Shown here: positions 45,417-55,282 of the stretch, in pieces
Layout: the number at the start of each line of letters is the position of its first letter
How positions within the stretch are numbered: the stretch's first letter is position 1
From: Rhyacophila brunnea
Taxonomy: Eukaryota > Arthropoda > Insecta > Trichoptera > Rhyacophilidae
Direction: 5' to 3'
Length of the DNA stretch: 64,000 nucleotides
Assembly (NCBI GenBank): GCA_022495005.1
Contig: JAGYXB010000812.1
Location: forward strand, 248,001-312,000
The notes under the pieces: generated by a model
Databases searched by the model: none
The model's input: the letters and a program-made list of their open reading frames with translations, nothing else
Told to the model about the DNA's origin: nothing
Made by a program: the position numbers and the translations under genes

Positions 45417-46260
45417 TGACAAGGCCATAAAATGTACGCCTTTAGCTGGCATTTCTTGCAATAAATTAGTGACGTCACAACTTTTCGGTCCGACCATAAA
45501 AGTCGATTTTTGTTTGAAATTGCGCGGCCTACCTCTAAACAAAGCTTTAACAATTATGTAATGAGTCCCATAGTACAGTCTGAGCGACTTATAGCCACTC
45601 AGAGTGAGCTATGGATGAGTTTTCTTTCAAGAAGACCGAACGGTCTTATAAGGTAAAATGTAAGTAATTAAAATGTATAGAATTAAGGTTAAAAATAGAT
45701 AATAATTTGTAAACGACTTATGTGATGTCATTTGCTAAACATTGTAAACAAATGTCCATTCATATTTAATCCAATTTTGAATTATATTATAAAATCAAAT
45801 TTTATTTTTCGTAATTTGGGTTGCGATGTATTTCCCGGCGACTAATGTGAAATATTTTAAATAAATAAATTATGATATCAGATATTGTCGTAATTAAAAT
45901 CTAAAGATTACGTTTTGTAAGTATTGATTACACACGTTTAATTTAAATAATAAATTAATATTTTTTATTGTAATAAGGAGTGTACGAATTTTAAGTACCT
46001 ACCTTTAAAGAAGATAGATGAAGGAATTTCGGAAATAGAAATTCTAACAATGTAAGTCTAAGGACTCGATTGCTTTCCTAATTTACAAATGAAAATTGTT
46101 CTTTAGATCTGTCGATTAACCCCGACAGATCAATTTTAAATTGGAAAAATTTAAAATAGGTAACTTTCAAACCTTATAAATAAATGCTTGTCGTAGACAT
46201 ATCTCTAAGTTGAAGTGTTTTATAAATATAATTAAATAAATTTTGATTGTACCTGCTTCC

Positions 46261-46350
46261 AGCTGATGAGAATCAGCGCGCGAAGTTACGCTATAAAAGA
46301 AACGGCCGAAATTAATTTTGCTTCATTCTGTTTGCACTAATATATTCAAG
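46261..46350 (+). promoter_or_regulatory. TATA-box promoter-like sequence 1
   Basis: GCGAAGTTACGC is followed by TATAAAAG (about 46291) and, about 30 bp later, TTCATTCTG, an initiator-like word. No ORF follows. Confidence 0.35.
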
Positions 46351-46555
46351 CAGTAATTTTTATCATTCGCGTTCGTATTACGCACCGTTTTGAATAGATA
46401 AATTTTTATTTTTCGTAACCGCAAACCCGATAAATGAATTAATAGATATTTGGCCAATCTATGTTGAAAGTACCACAGGGACTTTTACGATTGTTACTAA
46501 ACTTGTACCACCTATAGGTATCTATAGGCTGCTTATTTTTACCTAATTAAATGAT

Positions 46556-46700
46556 CATAATTTTCCGGAAGAGCCGGGAAATAAACAGCTTTTCTGTAAT
46601 TGGTCCAAGAGTCTGGCTCTTGGTCTCGTGGAAGAGGTATAAAAACTGCCCCATTGGTCCACTTTTCGCGTGTGAACACGCACCGAAAAGTCATGTAAGA
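46556..46700 (+). promoter_or_regulatory. TATA-box promoter-like sequence 2 with TTCCGGAA
   Basis: TTTTCCGGAAGAGCCGGGAA, a heat-shock-element-like array, lies about 75 bp before GGTATAAAAACTG (about 46636). A perfect-arm repeat TTTTCG.. / ..CGAAAAG follows (46666-46691). A 60-aa frame across it (46551-46733) has no recognisable features. Confidence 0.35.
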
Positions 46701-46867
46701 CCTTTTTTGACCCTTTTCAGTACTGTAAGTTAATAAAATCCATATTTCAACGACAATTATTTGAACCTCTACACGTAAACGTAATCTCTTGATTAAAAAT
46801 ATGAGTGATTCTTTAGTTATTCAAAGAAAACATAAATTTATAGTGGGGGAAATTTGCACTTGTGACG

Positions 46868-46940
46868 TCAAATCTCGGGAAGTTTCCTTCTGGAGAGTAT
46901 AAAGGAACGTGCTTTTTCATACACTTCAGTCGCCGATTTT
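46868..46940 (+). promoter_or_regulatory. TATA-box promoter-like sequence 3 with HSE-like motifs and initiator
   Basis: TGACGTCA, then GGGAAGTTTCCTTCTGGAG (nGAAnnTTC spacing), then TATAAAGG (about 46898) and, about 30 bp on, CACTTCAGTCG, matching the arthropod initiator TCAGT. The spacing is that of a real RNA polymerase II core promoter. The downstream leader-like sequence runs about 110 bp to TTAA, where a piggyBac end starts. No coding region follows. Confidence 0.45.
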
Positions 46941-47039
46941 CCAATAGTAACGTAAGGTTGTGCCGCTGCACAGAAGAAACTCGCGAAGTTTTCTTTAAAA
47001 TACTCTCGCGATATATTTACGAAAAATCGTCTCGATCTA

Positions 47040-48055
47040 TTAACCCTTAGACTGCTACGCAACGATATATCGTTGTTTTTGATATTGGCCACAACGATCG
47101 TCGTTTTGCATTTGATGCCTGAAATTTTAAGTTAATTTTGGAACATACTACTGCTTCAGCGGTATGAAACATTTTTGATAAATTTAGTTTTATAGTTGTG
47201 TAATATAACTTGATTTATATATGTTTTGTGACTGGGTATGGTTAGAACTTTTAACAATTGTATTTTTTTTCATCGCATCAGCATTTTTATAATAAAAGCA
47301 TTAATTTCAAATACAAATTTCAGTTTACAATATAAACAATTTTCGTTTTTTATTAGTTTACAGTCAAATTCTGGGTGAAATGACAATTTTTTATTTAATA
47401 TTATACATTTGAAACAGTGGGAAAAGTATTTTAGACCAGTGTTTCCCTAAAAATACTAAAGATTATACTAACTTAATTAATACTAACTTACTTATTTCTA
47501 ATTTACTAAAGTAAAATACACGGATCGTGACTCCCTGAAGGGACTGTAGATTTTCTATTAAATTAAAGTGGATTTATACTATATAAAAACAATTTCATTT
47601 ATAAAAAAAATAATGAAATAAAAATTAAAAATAAAGTGAGTAGATACGGATGTAGAAGTTATATATTGTTGAGCATATCGATTAGTTTCCAAGACGATAA
47701 GTTCCCACAACTCTTCCGTAAAAAATAACTCAAAGTATGATATTGGCAACGCATCAGTCGGTGGTGGATGTTTTGGGCCCGGAATTTCTTCAAATGGTGG
47801 TATATGAGTATTATAGGCAAAATCTTCATCTAAAAACAGTTCACTATCAGAGTCATATAAAGTGTTGTCACTATCACACATGAGTTGATTATTATCCAAA
47901 AATTCACTATCAGCATCGGTAGAGCTGCTAATTTTATTCTTCTAGTCCCTCGAAAAGCTGCCATTATTTCGCTATCAATTTCGCTGTCCGTAATCATTTT
48001 GCAGGAATTCAAATTATAATCCAAATGAGGAATTATTTTCTCAATAAGATGTTAT
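47040..48055 (-). mobile_element. piggyBac-like element remnant
   Basis: The left end is TTAA (47040-47043) followed by CCCTTAGACTGCTACGC, the TTAA-CCCTT start typical of piggyBac elements, and a perfect 16-bp palindrome at 47060-47075. The minus frame 47899-47579 encodes PGPKHPPPTDALPISYFELF, then FTEELWELIVLETNRYAQQ, the N-terminal part of a piggyBac transposase domain. Only this portion survives; the catalytic DDD region is absent. The right end was not found. Confidence 0.7.
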
Positions 48056-48520
48056 GGGGAGTACGTGTCGTTAGCTAACGCAATCGAATGGAATTAAAAT
48101 AATATTTTGAAGTAACCAATTGTTTTCAATAGCTGTTAAAAATAAAAACTGGATAGTTCGTTTCGCTCGCACACGTGGTCGTCAGTATGATAGAGCGAGA
48201 AAGAGAATTTCCATTAATTTTAAAGGCAGACTAAGCGGGAATATCTAATAGCCTCATTATCTATTCAAAACGATAAACTAATTATAAAACGTGTTTTAAT
48301 AATATTACGAGGCGTCATCGCGGATGACGTAGTTAAAGTCGCGCTGTCAGTTGACATTTGTAAACTACATATCGTCTCAGTATCGCATCGTTAGTCCGCG
48401 ATCTTTTATAAGAAGGAACATAGTTTCCTAAAGTTTATAGTCGGCGACTCATAGTATATAAGTGTGTGACAATACATTAAATACATATAAAAATAATTAT
48501 AATTAGTTATCTTTATATAA
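48056..48520. other. unassigned part of the 3.8-kb insertion
   Basis: No ORF. The sequence ggcgtcatcgcggatgacg at about 48311 is an imperfect palindrome. aggcagactaagcggga at 48228 weakly resembles an inverted piggyBac end but lacks TTAA. Confidence 0.3.
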
Positions 48521-48755
48521 TAACCGCGCGGCATAAGCGTTGAACTATCACGCCGTGGGTCTCAGGTTCGAATCCTGGGCCTGGCAAGTATACATATTGT
48601 TTTTCAATTTGTGTTCGAGTCAGGGTATGGACCTAATAGGTTGAGCAAGTGGCTGACATCAATTTCTCGTAAAAAACAAAATCTGTTAATACAAACCTCT
48701 ACTCTGTGGAGGCCCATATGATCCTATTAGGATCGGACATGGTCGGAAAAAAAAA
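48521..48755 (+). mobile_element. tRNA-derived SINE (family 1), most complete copy
   Basis: The head begins ACCGCGCGGCATAAGCGTTG and has B-box GGTTCGAATCC (48565-48575). The body holds ggttgagcaagtggctgac and ctctactctgtggagg, ending gatcctattaggatcggacatggtc plus an A-rich tail. An acceptor-stem pair is missing, so this is a SINE and not a tRNA gene. Confidence 0.75.
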
Positions 48756-49243
48756 GTTCATAAAATAATTAAGTAATTATTTAAAGCTAAAATAAAATGT
48801 GAAATTGTTAAAAAACATTTAAATATAATAAATTTATTTATTGAAATTAATTTAATAAATTATAAAAACAGTATTATCGAGAGAAGTTTTTATTTTAAAA
48901 ATAACCCGCGATGTTTTCTACGGAAACCATCTGACATAAGAGAAAGTGACAGGAGGTCAGCTGTCTTTGACATTTGCGTATATATTTAAGAAAGTAAATT
49001 TAAATTGGAGGTTAATGAAATAATTAACGATCCAGCCTATTACTAGGTGGCGGTTCTTTAAACATTTAAAGTTAAATAATAATGTTATGGTGTATTCAAA
49101 TAGTGTCGAACAAGAACTTTAGGTGACTACCCCCTCCCATATAAAGCTGAGCTAGCTAAGCAAAGGTTCTCAATCCGGTCTAAATGCAGGATTGGTTGAA
49201 GATAAAGTGCCTTTGTGGTTATTCCGGGACTGGGGTAACGTCA
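48756..49243. other. unassigned 3' part of the 3.8-kb insertion
   Basis: AT-rich; no ORF, no element ends except the GTCA terminus at 49243. Confidence 0.3.
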
Positions 49244-50990
49244 CAAGACTACTTGAAGTCATTCGAAAGTAAAAATATGGCGTTTTACATACAACCATAA
49301 ATGCATGCAGTGTATAGTTAAATATTACCATTGTACGACAAATAATAATTGATACAGGGAAGTACGAAACTTAATTCCATTAATAGCTATATTACGAGTA
49401 CAACAAAACGAACAAATACACAACGAATTTAGTAAGGAAAAAGGGCGTAACCCTAATTTAAAAAAAATACGTTTTATTGCATAACAGCGTTGTACAGGAC
49501 TAAATACGTTGTGTCCAAAGGATGTACTTTCAAACAAGAACTACTTGTAAATGTCTTAAAACTGTGAACTAACAATCCCCTCCAGTACAGCTATTCGGAC
49601 TTTTGTTTTCAAATGAGGAAGGTCCCCAAATTATTCATTACATTTTACGCTTTCGTGGTGTATGGATAATTAAGTAATAATAAAAAAATGTCTAAAACAA
49701 TTTAGAGTAATTTAAGAATTATTATTAGTAAATTTTTGGTCTATTGCGAAGAATAAAAAGAGTCCCATCTAAAAAGCGAACCCATACAATATTTAAATAA
49801 GCCCCTGGTACGCGTTGCTGCCATGGCAGGTACGAAAAAATGCAGTGTTGCAAGACGCGACTGCAGCGCGCCAAGATCTTGCTGCGGGTCTATTAACTAA
49901 ATTTAGTTAGGAATTTAAAAAGGAACGACGTGACGTGGTAAAAACGACAACAATAATTTTTTGTTGTTTTTTTTAATTACTAAATAATTAATATCAGATA
50001 AAGAATGTTGAGCCCAAATTATTAATTGTCACACTCTTCAAGGTTATATTTATTTTTTATTTTAACTTTGACCGAAAACCATAACAAAAACGTTTTTGTG
50101 GCACCTGTAAAATTTGATTTGAATGGACTACGCCTTTTATCTTATCTTAAGTAGAATTAAGCAATCACTAATTAGTTTCAAGATGTATATGTACAGTGTC
50201 GTAAATATATTAAAAAGTTGTAGAGGTAAAACTATAATAATATTATCTGGAACAGTGTTTCCCAAACCGCTGGGCCGTAGAAATTTTCGAGCGGTCCGCA
50301 AACAGTTGCCCTTCTTTCGCTGCGCCCAACGTAAGTGGTGCCTTGCCCATCAGATATTATTAGCATGGTATTTAAATGTGGTAAATAAATTTTAATTAAA
50401 CGATCCACAGCGAATGGGATTAGCTGTATAGGTATAATACCAAAAAAACCCAATGAATCCGTCTATGGAAGATGTCAACCCATACACAATTTGTACTCAA
50501 AAATAAAGAAACCTAATCAAGTAATATTTTGATGCCACTTTGGTATCAAGATAATTAATACAACATTGCAAATTACAAATACACTAAATTATCTTTCAAA
50601 TTTTCGACAATTCATTTATATGAGACGATTTTTTCAGCCATAAAAAAACCAAATAGCAAACCGAATAGACGTCAATACAGCACTTCGTCCTTCCAAAACA
50701 ACACCGAAGCCTGGTTAACAACTATTCTACCAAGATGCATTTCAGATTCGGCAGAAGTTTCTCTGCGAAATAATAAATATTATAATATATTACTCGTAAT
50801 TTGTGAGAACATTTTAATAACTTTCGATTTAAAATAATTACGATATAGAGTGAACCAGAACACACTCAGTGTTGTAATAATAGTATATTAGCATGTTTCT
50901 ATCATCATGCAATCATTTAGTAAACTTTCACTGGTGTTTCTTCAGCACATTATGTTTTTTTAATTGATAAGACTGTCTGTATTTATACAA
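49244..50990. repeat. segmental-duplication block (3' flank of the zinc-finger fragment)
   Basis: It continues the block that stops at 45416 and matches 18590-20335 closely (ggaaaaagggcgtaa, gttttattgcataac, cagtgtttcccaaaccgc). It includes the interrupted Cys-rich frame at 49687-49905. No intact gene. Confidence 0.7.
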
Positions 50991-51246
<256 letters not shown>

Positions 51247-51269
51247 NNNNNNNNNNNNNNNNNNNNNNN
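51247..51269. other. assembly gap (23 N)
   Basis: A run of 23 N breaks a zinc-finger reading frame. The true length is unknown; the sequence on the far side is unrelated to the gene on the near side. Confidence 0.95.
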
Positions 51270-51631
51270 CTATTCAAACCCTGTACAAGGCGGCTATCGC
51301 GGTTGTTTATCATATTTATGTAGAAGCGGTTAATTGTTATAATAGGTAAGATTATGGTAGGTTTTAACAGCATCTCTCTTGGCTGTGTTAACTTTTATAT
51401 CGATATAGACAGTTTAGACGGCTAACGTATTGTATGTAACTATTATAATATTCATAAATATACCGTCTAACGTCGGCAACTGCCTTGTGTATAGAATAGA
51501 CACCGTGGAGGTGGTGTCTTTACAAAATCAAATTTTAATATATGAAATATCCCATCTCAAAAAGTACAAATCAGTTAAGAATATAGGAATCAGGGGACAC
51601 AGAATTAATGGGAACTGAAATACCTAACGGG
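51270..51631. other. unassigned sequence right of the gap
   Basis: No zinc-finger exon, no element ends. A 62-aa frame at 51430-51618 has no features. The 8-bp CTAACGGG at 51624-51631 is a target duplication. Confidence 0.35.
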
Positions 51632-52178
51632 CAGTGACGTCCCGTGGGGGTAGGCAGATTGAGCGTCGCTTGGGGGCGGCAGTTACTCAAAGGGCGGTGA
51701 ATAGATGAGAATCATTAGGTATATATAGAAAGCTACCTAAACAATAACGGAAATATCTTTCCATTAAGAAAACCAGCTCACTAGTTGCAAACAAAATAAG
51801 TATATTAATTAGGTAAGTACTATAAAATCTTCAACAGGACTTTATTTTTTTGTCGGATTCGCGATGTCTGGTTTACTTCCGTTGTCCTTGGACGTCACTT
51901 TCTTTACAGTCACTCGCGAGTTATAGAAGTTGTCAGGTGTATTTTTAAATGCACCTACATATGTAAAACCGTAGACTCGCAATACCTATTGTCTATTGAA
52001 GCAGAGATGGCATTTATATTAGATTTAGTAGTATACATATATCTTGTTAGTAATGTATCCATTTTACACACTTATTAGATATTCGAGTCATGAAAGGATA
52101 TAAAAAGTACTCTATAAAAAAAATGTGGCGGCATTTTGGTACTGCCTAGGAGCGGCATTTTGTCTAGGGACGTCACTG
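51632..52178. mobile_element. hAT-like MITE
   Basis: Ends CAGTGACGTCCCGTGGG and TCTAGGGACGTCACTG are flanked by the 8-bp repeat CTAACGGG (51624-51631, 52179-52186). Shared with 28070-28722. Non-coding. Confidence 0.85.
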
Positions 52179-52186
52179 CTAACGGG

Positions 52187-53042
52187 TGTGGAGAAAAAGG
52201 CAACCGTGCTCGCGTGTTGAATAATACGGGATAAATTTTAACACGTGTCAAGAATACGTCATTCAATCTTGTCATTCGTTCTGATAACTACTCTCGGTTT
52301 ATGCACTGACGCTCATTTAATATTGGTGTATTTGAAGTTTGCAACACTATTGCACGTCTTTATCGTGTTTAATTTTTGTAGGACGCTCATATTCAAAACA
52401 GCCTATATGAATTGTATTTATTATACTTATTTACATTAGAAGTCTGGAGGTACATAACTGATTATCTGATTAACTGATATCATGCCTGAATGAGCTACAA
52501 TCATTAAAGGGAGTAGGTTAGGAATTTTGTCTGCGATTAGCGCTACCATAATTGGCCCAAACAATACTTACTTATTGAATCTGTTACGGCTAACTTTCAT
52601 ATCCGACAAATTTTATGCAGTCTTACCAAATCTCTTTGAATTATATTGTTTTTCGTATCTTCAATAAATAATTTGATTCTTCAAGTTGTAATATTGTATC
52701 AGTTGACATTATCCCATTGTAGCGAACGAAATCTGTCTTGACTATAATTTTTTAGTAGCATTACGTAATATGGAACATGCATGCTGGGCATGACGCGTAA
52801 AGATCAGAAAAAAACCAATGGATAAGGAAGCAGGCATGAGTACGCGATGTGATAAAGGTCAGTAAGCAGATGAAATAATGGCCTAATGCCACAAAAATAC
52901 AAATATTAAGGTTCCTAATAAAATGATCATTTTTCCTAAAACCCGCTGGTTGAACGTGTCATTGAATACTAGGGACTGAAGATGGAAATGCTTCATCCAG
53001 CAGTATCGACGCCAGCTGATGATGCTGTTATACATATCATTG
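52187..53042. repeat. segmental-duplication block (intron-1-like and flank-like words)
   Basis: 52250-52400 matches gene A/B intron 1 (tcaagaatacgtca, ctctcggtttatgcactgacgctc). 52480-52990 matches the flanks at 16200, 42630 and 61800-62230. There is no exon between the two parts, so a gene body has been lost here. Confidence 0.6.
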
Positions 53043-53044
53043 TA

Positions 53045-54337
53045 CGAGGGTGGGTCAATAATTCCTTAGAAAAAAAGCATTAAAACAGTTTTTTTTTTTT
53101 TTTTTTATTTCTCAACATAATCTCCTTGGAGCTCAATACACTTGGTTAGACGTTTCTCAATTTTTTTAAACCGTCAGAAAAATAAATTTTCGGAAGGTCC
53201 TCAAAATAAGCATTTGTCCGATCGATGACTTCTTCATTTGAAAAAAAACGTTGTCCACTTAGCCATTTTTAAGTTTGGGAAAAGAAAAAAGTCACTGGGG
53301 GCTAAATCTGGCGAATACGGTGGGTGGTCGACCAATTCGAACTTCAATTCTTCAATTTTAGCCATTGATCGTAAACATGTGTGAACACGGGCATTGTCCT
53401 GATGAAAGAGGATTTTTTTCCTGTTTAAATGGGGCCGTTTTTCTTCAATTTCGTTTTTTAGCTGGTCCAATAAAGATGCATAATAATCCCCTGTTATTGT
53501 TTTTCCTTTTTCCAAATAGTCAGCGAAAATAATTCCACGTGCATCCCAAAATACAGTAGCCATAACCTTACCAGCTGATTTTACGGTTTTCGCCTTTGGA
53601 CATGGTTCGCCTTTCGCAATCCACTGCTTTGACTGTTCTTTCGTCTCGGGGAGTATAGTGGTGTATCCATGTTTCATCTACAGTCACAAAGCGACGAAAA
53701 AATTCATCCGGATTGCGTTGCATGAGCGACAACAGAGCTTTAGAGGCCACCACCTTATTGCGTTTATTGTCGACTGTGAGCGAACGCGGCACCCATCTTG
53801 CAGAAACTTTTTTCATGCCCAATTTGTCATGTAAAATAGAAATGACGCTACCTTTTGAGATCCCTGTAACCTCAATTATCTCACTCAACTTTAATCTTCA
53901 GTCACTTAACACCATATCTTGGATTTTATTGATCATTTCTGGTGTAGTCACCTCTACAGGACGTCCTGAGCGTGGTTCATCCTTTGTTGATGTACGACCA
54001 CGTTTAAATTCATTTAACCAGTTATAAATAGTTGCAAATGAAGGAGCAGATGTGCCGTGAACTAAATCCAACTCATTTTTTATTTCCTTTGCTGTTAACC
54101 CTTTTATATTAAAATGTTTAATAGCAACTCTAAACTCAATTTTCTCCATTTTCCATTTTTCCATTTTCCACAAGCAATTTTTTTTTTAAATGTACGAGAA
54201 ACACACAACAACCCGACCAATCTGATTGAAACTTCGCAGCATACTGAATCGGTAGTGCCGCTGCATGAAAACAAACCACTTACAGTACTAGTCGCGCCAC
54301 CTGTCGGCTTTTCTAAGGACTTATTGACCCACCCTCG
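53045..54337 (-). mobile_element. mariner transposon, nearly full length, inactivated
   Basis: Inverted ends CGAGGGTGGGTCAATAA and TTATTGACCCACCCTCG are flanked by TA (53043-53044, 54338-54339). The length of 1293 bp equals that of a complete mariner. The paralogous site near 45228 is empty. All transposase signature regions are readable on the minus strand. It is recent, because the damage is limited to a few point changes. Confidence 0.92.
53105..54173 (-). pseudogene. mariner transposase, one stop and two frameshifts
   Basis: This was a DDD transposase that cuts and re-inserts the element at TA. N-terminal part: MEKIEFRVAIKHF and GTSAPSFATIYNWLNEFKRG (helix-turn-helix). WVPRSLT is the WVPHEL-type linker. 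Catalytic aspartates are in VDETW, HQDNARVH and SPDLAPSDFFLF, all retained. Breaks: an in-frame TGA after MVLSD (about 53897), an extra base in a C run after HHYTP (about 53648), and a lost A after FPNLK (about 53270). The stop fits a CpG transition from an Arg codon. Confidence 0.9.
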
Positions 54338-54339
54338 TA

Positions 54340-55199
54340 TTAATTGAATGCTATAATCATAAAATTGTCACCGACGTGTAATATAAAATACACAAAAAAT
54401 GTCATTAAAAATTAATGCAAACCAAATACAAAATTGCTATTTTTATTAATATTTAATATAACTTCATTTTAACATTGCAAAATTAAAACATGTACGCTAT
54501 ATTATAATTATTCAGACAAGGTAGTAGTCAAGACTACTTAAAATACTCAAAGGTAATGAAATTATCTTTCACATTTTCAACAATATATTTTTATGAAACG
54601 ACTTTTTCGGCCATGCCATTATTAAAAACGAATTAAGAAAATCGAATGGATGTCAATGCAGCACTTCGCCTCTCCGAAACAACTCCGAAGACATGATCAT
54701 CAATTATTCTAGCAAGATGCATTTCTGATTCAGCAGAGGATTCTCTGTGTTAGCGGTCCCCGATATATTACTCATATTTTTACAGGTCCACACGTGTACA
54801 GAGAACGATTTTTGAACACTAATGACTATCGATACAGAATAACCACGATAGAGAGTGAACAAGAACACACATAAAAATATAACAGGACTTATTCTCATAT
54901 TATAATTATTATAGTGCATTAGTATGTTTTTATCATCATGCCATCATTATTTAGTAAATTTTCACAGGAGTTTCTTCAGCATAATATGCTTTTTTAATTG
55001 ATAAGACTGTCTGACATGTATACAAACAATTTTGACATTTAAATGGCTTTTCGTTAGCATATGTCATTTTATGTGTCTTCAGCACCGCCTTCTTCAGATT
55101 ATTAATCTCTTAATTATATATTATTCTTAATCACTTCAGTCGGCAGTGGTCTTCAGAGTAGAGCGGGTCGCGAAATTTTGCAAATATACATCGCATTAA
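54340..55199. repeat. segmental-duplication block (gene D 3' flank)
   Basis: It matches the gene B 3' flank 18420-20335 and 50530-50990, including acaaaattgctatttttatta, ttttcggccatgcc-like and ttcttcagcataatatg words, without the element found at 20340-21167. No gene. Confidence 0.65.
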
Positions 55200-55282
55200 T
55201 ATCGTTTTTCACTAGTATGCGTTATTTTATGCTTTTCGAGGTTTCCGGGCTGCAAGAATATTGATAAGGAAATATTGCATGA
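55200..55282 (-). pseudogene. decayed finger downstream of the gene D stop
   Basis: After the gene D TAA, the minus strand still reads SCNISLSIFLQPGNLEKHKITHTSEKRY in frame, a worn zinc finger, followed by CDVYLQNF. The finger array was therefore longer before the stop arose at the first Tyr codon of this finger. Confidence 0.75.

Larger units (their letters stand above)
45417..49243. mobile_element. 3.8-kb insertion with 4-bp duplication CAAG, type unknown
   Basis: The duplicated block is broken between gtagtagtCAAG (45416) and CAAGactactt (49244). Copies at about 54525 (gtagtagtcaagactactt) and 62435 (gtaataatcaagactactt) are continuous. The insertion begins TGAC and ends GTCA, which recalls LTR-element TG..CA ends and 4-5-bp duplications. 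No gag, pol or LTR pair was found. It contains promoter-like sequences (46260-46930), a piggyBac remnant (47040-48010) and a SINE (48521-48755). Confidence 0.6.

Noticed and set aside
48228..48245. Right end of the piggyBac element
   Set aside because: Only a weak resemblance to the left end and no TTAA next to it.
48530..48600. tRNA gene on the strength of the B-box GGTTCGAATCC
   Set aside because: No paired acceptor stem or clear anticodon arm, and the sequence continues into a SINE body shared by several copies.
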